From NCBI RefSeq assembly GCF_004751985.1, contig NZ_CP038492.1:2170001-2234000 (forward strand): a stretch of DNA of 64,000 nt, given 5' to 3'. Source of the stretch: Rhodophyticola sp. CCM32 (GTDB lineage Bacteria > Pseudomonadota > Alphaproteobacteria > Rhodobacterales > Rhodobacteraceae). Numbering within the stretch: position 1 is the first letter of the stretch; every line of letters begins with the position of its first letter. The notes below the pieces were generated by a model, which worked only from the letters and a program-made list of their open reading frames with translations, was not told the origin of the DNA and searched no databases. Positions 51,745-61,799 of the stretch are shown piece by piece. The position numbers were made by a program, and so were the translations under genes.

Positions 51745-51845
51745 AGCACCCTGCCTTAAACTTGAATCACAAATACCCTGCCACGCTTCGCGTTCTCGGG
51801 ACATTTGTGATGCGCGATGTCTCAGGTTTAAGGCAGCATGCTGTA
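51742..51845 (+). mobile_element. MITE family A, copy 3 (at the DUF465 stop codon)
   Basis: A 100-bp element (51744-51843) between TA repeats (51742-51743, 51844-51845). Its sequence is identical by eye to copy 1. The target was CTAG (GCC-TAG), that is, the stop codon of the gene; element base A51744 makes the present TAA, and the original G is now at 51846. Confidence 0.92.
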
Positions 51846-51860
51846 GCCCGCCCGTCCGGC

Positions 51861-51977
51861 TAAAGCAGAAATCGTTTAATCTGACACAAAATTCCCTGCC
51901 TCCGGGTCAGCAAGATGCTGATCTCGAACGAGAATTTCGATGATTGATATTGCGGAATAAAACGATTTCGCTCTATA
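51861..51977. mobile_element. MITE family C with TATAGT end facing purE
   Basis: Left TA-AAGCAGAAATCGTTT and right (complement) TA-TAGAGCGAAATCGTTT are inverted repeats; the flanks give target CTAG. The centre contains CCCTGCCTCCGGGTCAGC. At the right edge TATAGT (51974-51979) with TTGCGG (51950-51955, spacing 18) makes a possible promoter for purE, whose ATG is 34 bases further on. Confidence 0.7.
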
Positions 51978-52012
51978 GTGCGCGCTCTGATCCGCCGAAG
52001 GGGCCACAGATC

Positions 52013-52501
52013 ATGGATAAAATCGAGGTCGGCATCATCATGGGCAGCCAGTCTGACTGGCCCACGATGCAGCAAGCCGCCGATATGCTGGATGCACTTG
52101 ATGTGGCCTATGAAACCCGCATCGTCTCGGCCCACCGCACGCCTGACCGGCTGTGGGAATATGGCAAAACCGCCGTCGAACGCGGGCTGAAAGTGATCAT
52201 CGCAGGCGCAGGCGGGGCGGCCCATCTGCCCGGCATGATGGCCTCGAAAACCCGGGTGCCGGTGATCGGCGTGCCGGTCCAGACCAAGGCGCTGTCCGGG
52301 GTCGACAGCCTCTATTCCATCCTGCAGATGCCCCGCGGCTACCCGGTCGCCACCATGGCCATCGGTGCCACGGGTGCTGCCAATGCCGGTCTGATGGCCG
52401 CCGCCATTCTGGCCGTCTCCGATCCCGCTCTTGGCAGACGCCTCGACACATGGCGCGCCGATCTTTCCGCTTCGATCCCCGAGGGACCGCAGGATGACTG
52501 A
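52013..52501 (+). CDS. purE: N5-carboxyaminoimidazole ribonucleotide mutase PurE
   Basis: This purine-pathway enzyme turns N5-CAIR into CAIR. The 162 residues open [14 protein letters not shown], with [30 protein letters not shown] and [21 protein letters not shown] 52013 ([12 protein letters not shown]) is chosen. The stop overlaps purK by eight bases. Confidence 0.96.
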   Translation: MDKIEVGIIMGSQSDWPTMQQAADMLDALDVAYETRIVSAHRTPDRLWEYGKTAVERGLKVIIAGAGGAAHLPGMMASKTRVPVIGVPVQTKALSGVDSLYSILQMPRGYPVATMAIGATGAANAGLMAAAILAVSDPALGRRLDTWRADLSASIPEGPQDD

Positions 52502-53564
52502 CCCGCTCCCGCAAGGCAACACCATCGGCATCCTTGGCGGCGGGCAACTGGGCCGGATGCTGGCCATGGCCGCCGCGCGGCTTGGGTACAAGACCCATAT
52601 CTATGAGCCCGGCGCCGCCCCCGCCGCCGATGCCGCCGCCGCCTGGACCCAGGCCCCCTATAGCGATCATGACGCGCTGCGCGCCTTCGCCGCGGCGTGT
52701 GATCTGATCAGTTTCGAGTTTGAAAACATCCCCGCCGCAGCCCTTGATATCCTCTCAGGCAACACGCCGCTCTTTCCCGATCGCCGCGCGCTGGAGATCA
52801 GCCAGGATCGTCTGACCGAGAAAAGCTTTCTCACGGATCTGGGCCTTTCCACCGCCCCCTTTGCCCCGATCGACAACGCCGCCGATCTTGCCGCCGCGCT
52901 GGCCGTCACCGGCACCCCCGCGATCCTCAAAACCCGCCGTTTCGGCTATGATGGCAAAGGGCAGGCCCGCATCGCCAGCCCCGATGATGCGCAAGCCGCG
53001 CTGGACGATCTGCAAGGCGCCCCCGCCATTGCCGAAGGGTTTGTCTCCTTCACCCGGGAGATTTCCGTCATCGCCGCGCGCGGCCGCGATGGCAGCGTGG
53101 CCGCCTATGACCCGGGCGAAAACCACCATGAAAACGGCATTCTCGCCACCACCACTGTGCCTGCATCACTCCCTGCAAACGTCAAAACCGACGCGATCCT
53201 GATCGCCTCGCGCATCCTCACTGCACTGGACTATACGGGTATTCTGGGGGTGGAGCTTTTCGTCACCCCAAAGGGCCTTATCGTCAATGAAATCGCACCA
53301 CGGGTGCATAATTCCGGCCATTGGACCCAGGCCGGCTGCGCCGTTGACCAGTTCGAACAGCATATCCGCGCAATCACCGGCTGGCCCCTGGGCGATGGCA
53401 GCCGCCACGCCAATGTCCTCATGGAAAACCTGATCGGCACAGAAATCGACAGCGCCCCGGCCCATGCCGCCACACCCGGCACCCAGATCCATCTCTATGG
53501 CAAGACCGATACCCGCGAAGGCCGCAAAATGGGCCATATCAACCGCATCACCGGCCCCGCCTGA
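52494..53564 (+). CDS. purK: N5-carboxyaminoimidazole ribonucleotide synthase PurK
   Basis: This ATP-grasp enzyme makes N5-CAIR from AIR and bicarbonate. The 356 residues show [62 protein letters not shown] and the final [16 protein letters not shown]. The start [12 protein letters not shown] fits. Encoded together with purE, as usual. Confidence 0.96.
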   Translation: MTDPLPQGNTIGILGGGQLGRMLAMAAARLGYKTHIYEPGAAPAADAAAAWTQAPYSDHDALRAFAAACDLISFEFENIPAAALDILSGNTPLFPDRRALEISQDRLTEKSFLTDLGLSTAPFAPIDNAADLAAALAVTGTPAILKTRRFGYDGKGQARIASPDDAQAALDDLQGAPAIAEGFVSFTREISVIAARGRDGSVAAYDPGENHHENGILATTTVPASLPANVKTDAILIASRILTALDYTGILGVELFVTPKGLIVNEIAPRVHNSGHWTQAGCAVDQFEQHIRAITGWPLGDGSRHANVLMENLIGTEIDSAPAHAATPGTQIHLYGKTDTREGRKMGHINRITGPA

Positions 53565-53605
53565 TCCGGCCCCCCTTCTCTGTCTCTACCCGCCTTCTCT
53601 ATCTC

Positions 53606-53630
53606 CAAAATACTTCCGCCGGAGGCATCC
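53606..53630 (-). repeat. Recurrent GCCTCCGGCGG motif behind purK (reverse strand)
   Basis: On the minus strand: GGATGCCTCCGGCGGAAGTATTTTGG, followed by AGATAGAGAAGG. It lies between the convergent purK and the hydrolase gene and so ends up 3' of both. This orientation would suit the minus-strand hydrolase transcript. Confidence 0.6.
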
Positions 53631-53740
53631 CAGGCCGACACCCCGCGCCCGCATATCCAACCTGCAAACCAAACCCCGCCACACCGCCCGTGGCAACGCG
53701 CCCCGACAAGGGCCCCGCAGGGGCGCCCGCCCCGATCCGT

Positions 53741-54468
53741 TCACTCAACCAGCTCTTCAATCGCGTCAAAGAAATCCATCTCGTGATCAAAGGCCCCGGT
53801 ATCCAGAAACGTAACGACCTCGGCGATCACCAAAGGGTTGTTCATCATGAATGTATGGGTCACCGGCAAAACGATGTGATCCGACATGCCCTCCACCCGC
53901 GTGCTGTCCACCGCAACCTTGCCGTCATCCGCCCCTTCGATCAGCGCGGAATAAACCGGGTTCAACGTCCGGTCCCCGGCGATCACGCCCAGATCGAAAT
54001 CCACCGGCGGCAGGCGATGGGGCAAATCCTCATCACCGGTGCCCAGTTCCAGTCCCGAGGGCCCGTTCAACCATTCAAACGGCTCCAGCTGGCCCAGCAC
54101 ATCCACCAGTTCCGAGCCGCCATTGGGCGGCGCCAGCATCACCACCCGGCCTATCCGCTCCGGCCGGTATTGCGACATCCAGTAACGCAGCAGAATGCCG
54201 CCCATGGAATGGGTCACGAAATGCACATCCTCCGCCCCGCAGCGCGCCATGGCCGGCAGGATCGTCATCGGGGCCAGTTCGGCGATCGAGGCCCGGGTGG
54301 ACGGGTAATTCTGGTTCACCACGCGATAGCCCGCCGCCTCCAGCGCCTCTTCCATCACCGCCAGAGAACCCGCGCGCCGCGCCAATCCATGCAGCATCAC
54401 CACACACTCCGCCTGTGCCGGGGGGCAGGCAGCATGATCAGGATCAAAATCGCAAATACGGCACGCAT
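53741..54468 (-). pseudogene. Secreted alpha/beta hydrolase (lipase-like), single frameshift in the signal peptide
   Basis: ATG at 54466-54468 opens a signal peptide [15 protein letters not shown] in one frame. The mature part, [19 protein letters not shown] onward, lies in another. They join if the C6 run (G6 on plus strand, 54420-54425) had seven bases. The mature domain has the oxyanion HGLAR, nucleophile elbow THSMGG and, near the end, VTHTFMMN with the probable His. Its family is triacylglycerol lipase/PGAP1-like. If read without the signal, an internal start could give a cytoplasmic protein. The lesion may be a sequencing error. Confidence 0.75.
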
Positions 54469-54557
54469 ATCCCCAATGTAGGGTGGCAGGACCCGTCCTG
54501 CGAGGGCAGATATCCTGCCCTTGCATCGCCGTCTCGTCACAGGGCACCATCGCGCCC

Positions 54558-55004
54558 ATGTCCACCCGCCGCCCCCGTCTTGCCGTCCGTGGCCTCCTGC
54601 TGCTGGAAAACCGCCTGCTTCTGGTCAATGCTTGGCCGGGCCAGAGCGATCTGTGGTGCGCACCCGGCGGCGGGGTCGAGCCGGGCACCTCCCTGCCCGC
54701 CAATCTGATCCGCGAATTTCACGAGGAAACCGGGCTGACCGTCACCGTCGGCGCCCCCTGTCTGATCAATGAATTCCACGATCCCGAAGGCGATTTCCAT
54801 CAGGTTGATCTCTATTTCCACGTCTATCATCAGGCCGGTCAGCTATCCGACGGCTGGGCTGACCCCGAAGGCGTGGTCAGCCATCGCATTCTGGTCACAC
54901 GGGACGAGTTGACCGGATTGCGGGTAAAACCCGACAGCCTTGCCCAAGCCGCATGGGGTGACAGCCTGCTTTACGACCCGCTGGAGCCGATCCTGCGCGC
55001 ATAA
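54558..55004 (+). CDS. Nudix hydrolase
   Basis: The 148 residues carry the Nudix box [24 protein letters not shown] (described as 54667-54738): the REFHEETG part is intact, but the first Glu (G-x5-E) is Thr. That Glu is less essential than REUxEE, so activity is likely. The substrate is unknown. It is divergent from the hydrolase and overlaps the next gene tail to tail by 34 bases. Confidence 0.85.
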   Translation: MSTRRPRLAVRGLLLLENRLLLVNAWPGQSDLWCAPGGGVEPGTSLPANLIREFHEETGLTVTVGAPCLINEFHDPEGDFHQVDLYFHVYHQAGQLSDGWADPEGVVSHRILVTRDELTGLRVKPDSLAQAAWGDSLLYDPLEPILRA

Positions 55005-55846
55005 AGCCCATAGGCGATGCCGCCCAGAACCAGCGCACTGGCCCCGATCAGCCGCCAGGTCACCTCTTCACCCAGCAACAGAACACCGCCCGCGATGGCA
55101 ATCACCGGCACGGTCAGCTGCACCAGCCCGCCGATCGAGGCGCCAAGGCGCGGCAGGACGCTGTACCACAGCGCATAGCCAAGCCCCGAGGTGATCGCCC
55201 CCGCCAGAACAGCCAGGGCGATGCCGATGGCCGTCATCGCCCCCGTATCCGCCGGGGCAAGGCCCGACAGCAATGGCAGCGCGCAAACCGGCACTGCCAG
55301 AAGAAAATTCGCCGCCGTTTCCGCCAAAGGGTCCCGCGCCCGGCGCCCGGCCAGCGAATAGAGGCCCCAGCCAAACCCGGCCAAACCCATCGCAGTGGCC
55401 GCAATCAAAGGCACGGTCACCGCACCCGCAGGCCAGATCAGCCAAGCCAGCCCGATCAGCGCAAGCGCGGCCCCGATCCACCGGCGGGCAGGCAAATCCT
55501 CCCCCCCGATCACGCCGCCTGCAAACATGGTCACCTGCACCACCCCAAACAGGATCAGCGCCCCAAGCCCCGCATCAAGCTGCACATAGGCCACGGAAAA
55601 CCCCAGCAAATACAGGCTCAATGCCAATGCCCCCAGAACCCTGCCCCATGCCAGAACCGGCAGGGGCCTGCGGGCAAGAAAGACCAGCAGGCACAATATC
55701 GCGCCCCCCGCCCCGACACGGATCAGCGAAAACTCCAGCGCACCGATATGACCGCCGCCAACCGCCAGCCGGTTCAGGATTGAATTGGCGGCAAAGGCGG
55801 TCATTGTCAGCATCGTCAGAGCAATCAGACGAAAAACGGGAGTCAT
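54971..55846 (-). CDS. EamA family (DMT) transporter
   Basis: The 291 residues form ten helices in two EamA repeats: FAANSILNRLAVGGGHIGALEFSLIR and, at 175 onward, the second half (AGAITSGLGYALWYSVLPRLGASIGGLVQLTVPVIA). They export or import small metabolites. The start MTPVFRLIALTML overlaps phnM by four bases, so they may be co-expressed. Confidence 0.88.
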   Translation of the reverse strand: MTPVFRLIALTMLTMTAFAANSILNRLAVGGGHIGALEFSLIRVGAGGAILCLLVFLARRPLPVLAWGRVLGALALSLYLLGFSVAYVQLDAGLGALILFGVVQVTMFAGGVIGGEDLPARRWIGAALALIGLAWLIWPAGAVTVPLIAATAMGLAGFGWGLYSLAGRRARDPLAETAANFLLAVPVCALPLLSGLAPADTGAMTAIGIALAVLAGAITSGLGYALWYSVLPRLGASIGGLVQLTVPVIAIAGGVLLLGEEVTWRLIGASALVLGGIAYGLYARRIGSSGS

Positions 55847-57009
55847 GTCATCAGCCTCCCGGCCAGAGCGCCGGACAGATGGCTGAGACATCCGCCGGAC
55901 AGGGTTGCAGCCACACGGTCCCGGGGGTCGAGGATCACCAGATCGGCCCGCAACCCGGCTGCGATCCGCCCCCTGTCATGCAGGCCCAGTACCGCCGCCG
56001 GGCGTGCCGAGATCAGCGCCCAGGCCCGGGCCAGCGGCATGCCTTCCGCCACCAGCCGCAATGCGGCCCCGGGCAGCGCGGGATAGTGATAATCCGAGGC
56101 CAGGGCCTCCACCAGCCCATCCCGCACCAGTTCGCTGGCCGAAACGGCTTTGGCATGACTGCCCCCCCGCAACATATTGGGCGCGCCCATGACCACCGCA
56201 TCACCCGCCGCCGCTGCCGCCTCTGCGGCGGCGCGGGTGGTGGGGAATTCGGCCACGGCCATGCCCATATCGTGCCATCCGGCCCATTGATCTGCCGTGC
56301 TGTCATCATGGCTGCCCAGGATCACACCCATGGCCCGCAGTTCCGCCACCAATGCGGGCAGTTTTGCATGGGCCTTCTCAATCTCGCCATGAAGGCGTTC
56401 AAGCAAAGCCAGATGATCGGCGGGCGCACGACCGGATTTCAGCGCCTGGCCATCCAGCCTCGGCGGGCGTTTGCCTGTGGCCAGCTGCCGGTGCGGCAGA
56501 TGATCATTCAGCACCACATACCCGATTTCATGGCGCATGATCAGCGCCTTGGCCGCATCAAACTGATCGTGACAGCCGATTTCCAGCCGCAGTTGGACAC
56601 GCAGATCGCAGAGCGCCTCATACCCGTCCAGCGCCGCACAAAGCCGGGTGGCGAAATCCGGACCGCGCATGCCGCCTTCCCAACTCCAGAACTGGGCCAG
56701 AACCGCGGTGGTGATCCCGTTGGCGGCCAGTTCTGCCTCCAGCGCGACAAGCCCCGCCGCAGGATCGGTGACCGCCCCGCGCCGGGGGGCCAGATGACGT
56801 TCAAACCCGTCGCCATGGATATCCACGATACCGGGCAGAATGCGATAGCCCGAAAGGTCCACCACCCGGCCCGGGGTCTCGGTCAGATATCCCCCGGACA
56901 GGCTGAGATCGGTTCGGGTCAGGCCCGTTTCCGTCAGCACCTCCGCCCCGCGCAGCGTCAGATGCGGCAGGCAGGCGGGGTCAGGCCCAGACCGTTCAGG
57001 CGCGTGCAT
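55843..57009 (-). CDS. phnM: PhnM-like alpha-D-ribose 1-methylphosphonate 5-triphosphate diphosphatase
   Basis: This amidohydrolase of the carbon-phosphorus lyase pathway has PGIVDIHGDGFERHLAPRRG (HxD metal site), VVLNDHLPHRQLATG, ILGSHDDST and a C-terminal ADLVILDP. The 388 residues are normal for PhnM. No phnGHIJKL genes are present in the window, so it may serve elsewhere or be an orphan. ATG 57009 overlaps the next gene by 14 bases. Confidence 0.82.
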   Translation of the reverse strand: MHAPERSGPDPACLPHLTLRGAEVLTETGLTRTDLSLSGGYLTETPGRVVDLSGYRILPGIVDIHGDGFERHLAPRRGAVTDPAAGLVALEAELAANGITTAVLAQFWSWEGGMRGPDFATRLCAALDGYEALCDLRVQLRLEIGCHDQFDAAKALIMRHEIGYVVLNDHLPHRQLATGKRPPRLDGQALKSGRAPADHLALLERLHGEIEKAHAKLPALVAELRAMGVILGSHDDSTADQWAGWHDMGMAVAEFPTTRAAAEAAAAAGDAVVMGAPNMLRGGSHAKAVSASELVRDGLVEALASDYHYPALPGAALRLVAEGMPLARAWALISARPAAVLGLHDRGRIAAGLRADLVILDPRDRVAATLSGGCLSHLSGALAGRLMT

Positions 57010-57841
57010 AGGCCGCCGCGACCAGAGCCGCCGGGTCCTGATCGCCAAGGCCGGTTGCAATCGCCGCGTTCTGCGCCGCCTCGGCCACCGCAAGCGTGGG
57101 GGTGGCGACGCCGAAATCGCGGGCGATCCGCTGGAACACCTCGTTGTCTTTCAGAATACCGGCCACCGTGAACCCGACCTGCGTATCCTCGCCCAGGATT
57201 TTGGGGATACGGGCGGTCACCATGGGCACGCCCGCAGGCCCGTTGCAGATGATCCTGATCGCGGCTTCCAGCGGCAGCCCGGCGCGTTTGGCCAGCGGCA
57301 TCATCTCGCCCAGGGTGGCGAAATAGGTTTGCAGCATGGAATTGTTGATGACTTTCATGACCATCCCGGCGCCAAGCGGGCCCAGATGGGACACCCGTTC
57401 AGAAAGCGGGGCAAGGGCCACCAGCGCGCGGGCGGCGTCCGCATCGGCGCCGCCGACAAAGATGCCGCATTGGCCCGCCATGACCAGATCAGGACCGCCT
57501 GAAATGGGTGCATCCACCGCGCCTGCGCCTTTTGCGGTGATCGCCTCGATGCGTTCGGTCAGGCAGGCAGGCGCAACAGTGCTGGTCTCGACAATCAGCT
57601 TGCTGGTGAGATCAAGCTCAAGCAGGGCGTCCAGCATCTGGCTCACGGCGGCATCATCGTAAAGCGACAGGATCAGCACATCGCTGGCAGCGACCAGAGC
57701 AGCCAGATCAGGGGCCGAAGCAATACCCTCAACCCTGCGCCCGCTGCGGGTCCAGCCGGTGATATGACGGCCCTGCGCCCTGAACCGGCAGGCCATGGCG
57801 CTGCCCATGCGGCCCAATCCGATGACACCAATGCGATCCAT
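56996..57841 (-). CDS. NAD(P)-dependent beta-hydroxyacid dehydrogenase
   Basis: The 281 residues are of the 3-hydroxyisobutyrate/tartronate semialdehyde family: DRIGVIGLGRMGSAMACRF (Rossmann), DAPISGGPDLVMAGQCGIFVGG, GPLGAGMVMKVINNSML with the catalytic Lys. GGAGG precedes the ATG (57841). Its substrate is not fixed by sequence. It overlaps phnM and is divergent from the TfoX-like gene. Confidence 0.88.
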   Translation of the reverse strand: MDRIGVIGLGRMGSAMACRFRAQGRHITGWTRSGRRVEGIASAPDLAALVAASDVLILSLYDDAAVSQMLDALLELDLTSKLIVETSTVAPACLTERIEAITAKGAGAVDAPISGGPDLVMAGQCGIFVGGADADAARALVALAPLSERVSHLGPLGAGMVMKVINNSMLQTYFATLGEMMPLAKRAGLPLEAAIRIICNGPAGVPMVTARIPKILGEDTQVGFTVAGILKDNEVFQRIARDFGVATPTLAVAEAAQNAAIATGLGDQDPAALVAAAYARA

Positions 57842-57920
57842 GTTATCCTCCATCAAGATCCCGGCCTTACTGACATGGAATCCGGGATCAGGGAACCTGC
57901 CATGTTCGGAGGATCGCCAG

Positions 57921-58235
57921 ATGACGACAGCAGAAGACCTATATACTCCTTTGGCTGCTGCATGTCTTATGGACCCAAGGGTCACTAAGGGCCGCATGCT
58001 CAAAGCCGAAGCCTTGCGCGTGGACGGCAAAAGCTTCGCCTATCTGTCAGAGACAGGGCTTGTCCTGAAGCTTCCGAAAGCGACGGTCGACAGATTGATT
58101 GCCGAGGCGCGCGGCACGGCTTTGACCGTAGGCACGAGGGTGATGAAAGAATGGGTGGTCGTTCCGCCTTCCGAAAGCGATCACTGGCAGGGCTTGATGG
58201 CCGAAGCGATGGGGTTTGTTGGCGGGGCCGGGTAA
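57921..58235 (+). CDS. TfoX N-domain/MmcQ-like small protein
   Basis: The 104 residues read TPLAAACLMDPRVTKGRMLKAEALRVDGKSFAYLSETGLVLKLPKATVDRL, then VMKEWVVVPP. The pattern (R-M-F/L..LRVDGK.FA.L..GLVLKLP) is that of TfoX_N/YjbR-type domains. ATG 57921 follows GGAGG. Its role is unknown; it has a strong terminator just after. Confidence 0.75.
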   Translation: MTTAEDLYTPLAAACLMDPRVTKGRMLKAEALRVDGKSFAYLSETGLVLKLPKATVDRLIAEARGTALTVGTRVMKEWVVVPPSESDHWQGLMAEAMGFVGGAG

Positions 58236-58245
58236 CATGTGAAAA

Positions 58246-58272
58246 GGGCATCCCTGCGGATGCCCCTTTTTT
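58246..58272 (+). terminator. Terminator of the TfoX-like gene
   Basis: GGGCATCC-CTGC-GGATGCCC followed by CTTTTTT, with AAAA on the other side, so it can act in both directions. Confidence 0.9.
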
Positions 58273-58300
58273 GATGTCCGGCAGTTTCCCCTCTTGTGAC

Positions 58301-58322
58301 AAAGGCCCCGGTCGGGGCCTTT
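58301..58322 (-). terminator. Terminator of groEL
   Basis: AAAGGCCCC-GGTC-GGGGCCTTT is a perfect hairpin about 40 bases beyond the groEL stop on the minus strand, ending in T-rich sequence. Confidence 0.8.
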
Positions 58323-58362
58323 GCACTGACGGGTCCAGGCCTGTTCGCAAAAGCGAACGGTC

Positions 58363-60015
<1,653 letters not shown>

Positions 60016-60065
60016 CTATCAAAATATGTTTCGTAAGGTCAGCTTGGCGGGAAACCCGCAAATCC

Positions 60066-60353
60066 TCAGGCGATCAGGCCGAGGATGTCGCTTTCCTTCA
60101 TGATCAACAGCTCTTTGCCATCGACGGTGACTTCGGTGCCCGACCATTTGCCGAACAGAATTTTATCGCCTGCCTTGACGTCCATGGCGATCCGTTCGCC
60201 ATCGTCGTCCTTGGCACCTGCGCCGACGGCCACAACCAGGCCTTCTGCGGGTTTTTCCTTGGCGCTGTCGGGGATGATCAGCCCGCCAGCAGTTTTGTCG
60301 TCGCCTTCAATGCGCTCGACCAGAACACGGTCATGAAGCGGTGTGAATGCCAT
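60066..60353 (-). CDS. groS: Co-chaperonin GroES
   Basis: The 95 residues include [36 protein letters not shown] with the mobile loop (TAGGLIIPD), [14 protein letters not shown] and the end ESDILGLI. It is the first gene of groESL. Confidence 0.98.
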   Translation of the reverse strand: MAFTPLHDRVLVERIEGDDKTAGGLIIPDSAKEKPAEGLVVAVGAGAKDDDGERIAMDVKAGDKILFGKWSGTEVTVDGKELLIMKESDILGLIA

Positions 60354-60392
60354 CTGCGAACACTCCTTCGGTTCGTTGTTTCTCCCATGGCG

Positions 60393-60455
60393 TTAGCACT
60401 ACTCCTTGCTGAGTGCTAACGCAGCGCAGATAGGCAAAGCCTTGGCGCCTGTCAA
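60393..60455 (-). promoter_or_regulatory. groESL promoter and CIRCE operator
   Basis: On the minus strand TTGACA (60450-60455), 17 bases, TATCTG (60427-60432) make a strong sigma-70 promoter. Then TTAGCACTC-N9-TAGTGCTAA (60393-60419) is CIRCE with a single mismatch (AGTGCTAA arm has TAG for GAG), the HrcA operator. It lies 40 bases before groES. Confidence 0.93.
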
Positions 60456-60654
60456 GCAGATGGCGGTGCAGAATATTCATCTTTTTGCGCCGGGCGACCC
60501 ACGGGGATGGATCACCCGCCCTGCCCCTGTGGGCAGACCCGTGCGACGCGCAAAATGACCCGGGAGGCACGAATGCGTCAGTCTTTGCACCTGACAAGCC
60601 CCCGCACAAAGGTTAAGAGGCCCGCGACATCAGACAAAGGACGGGAATCGCCCC

Positions 60655-61581
60655 ATGACAACCCTTGTATTCGGCCATAAATCCCCCGACACCGATTCCA
60701 CCGGCTCTGCCCTGATCTGGGCCTGGTATCTTTCCGAAGTGAAAGGCACAGCGGCCGAGGCCCGCCTGTTGGGCGAGCCCAATACCGAAGCTGCCTTTGT
60801 GATCGACCGCTGGTCGCTGACCAAGCCCGAAATCCTGTCGGATGTGGCCGAGGGCACGCCGGTTGTCATCGTCGATACCAATAACCCCGCTGAATTGCCC
60901 GAAGGTATCAACGCCACCGACATCACCGCGATTATCGACCACCACAAACTGGTGGGCGGGCTGGAAACAAAAGGCCCGATCGACATCACCATCCGGCCCG
61001 TGGCCTGTACTGCCACCATCATGCATGACCTGATGGGCGCGGATGTGATTGCCGGAATGCCCGACGCGATGAAGGGCGCGATGCTGTCCTGCATCCTGTC
61101 CGACACGCTGGAATTCCGGTCCCCCACCACGACGGATGAAGACCGCGCCGTGGCCGAGGCGCTGGCCAGGGATCTGGGCATCGACATCCCCGGGTATGCC
61201 GCCGAGATGTTCGCGGCGAAATCCGATGTCTCGGAGTTTTCAGATGCGGAACTGCTGCGGATGGACAGCAAGGAATACGGCGTCGGCGATAAAACCTTCC
61301 GGGTCTCCGTGCTGGAAACCACCTCGCCTGAAACGGTCCTGTCACGCAAGGCCGACCTGATGGAAACCATGCCTCTGGTGGCTCAGGAAGACGGGGTGGA
61401 TCAGGTGCTGCTGTTCATCGTGGATATCCTGAACGAGGAAAGCACCATGCTGATCCCCAATGATCTGACCAAGCAACTGGCCGAGGCCAGCTTTGCCACC
61501 GCCTGCGGCGATGCGGACACCGTCGTGTTGCCCGGGGTGGTCAGCCGCAAGAAACAGATCATCCCGAACCTGACGTTTTAA
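60655..61581 (+). CDS. ppaC: Manganese-dependent inorganic pyrophosphatase (family II)
   Basis: This DHH enzyme splits PPi. The 308 residues have GHKSPDTDSTGSAL, VDTNNPAELP, IIDHHKLVGG (DHH), PVACTATIM and a C-terminal PGVVSRKKQIIPNL. Family II enzymes need Mn or Co, which fits the nearby Mn uptake genes only loosely. The gene is monocistronic and divergent from groESL. Confidence 0.95.
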   Translation: MTTLVFGHKSPDTDSTGSALIWAWYLSEVKGTAAEARLLGEPNTEAAFVIDRWSLTKPEILSDVAEGTPVVIVDTNNPAELPEGINATDITAIIDHHKLVGGLETKGPIDITIRPVACTATIMHDLMGADVIAGMPDAMKGAMLSCILSDTLEFRSPTTTDEDRAVAEALARDLGIDIPGYAAEMFAAKSDVSEFSDAELLRMDSKEYGVGDKTFRVSVLETTSPETVLSRKADLMETMPLVAQEDGVDQVLLFIVDILNEESTMLIPNDLTKQLAEASFATACGDADTVVLPGVVSRKKQIIPNLTF

Positions 61582-61598
61582 GGGCACGGCTCAGACGC

Positions 61599-61620
61599 TG
61601 CCCGGCGGGCCTGCCGGGCA
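61599..61620 (+). terminator. Hairpin behind ppaC
   Basis: TGCCCGGC-GGGCCT-GCCGGGCA is a perfect 8-bp stem 18 bases after the ppaC stop. No T-run follows, so factor-dependent termination or mRNA protection is likely. Confidence 0.55.
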
Positions 61621-61799
61621 GGAACATCACACCCCTTTTCCCGCCCTGCGGGTAAACCGCGCATCACATGTCAGACATACCCGTCTTTTGGCCCCGTCTT
61701 TTGGCAAAAACCCGATCATCCGGCCATTTCGCGCATTTCCGACAAGCATCTGTCACGAAACCGGTGTTAGGCTTGGCCCATAACAGCGGAGTATGCCCC

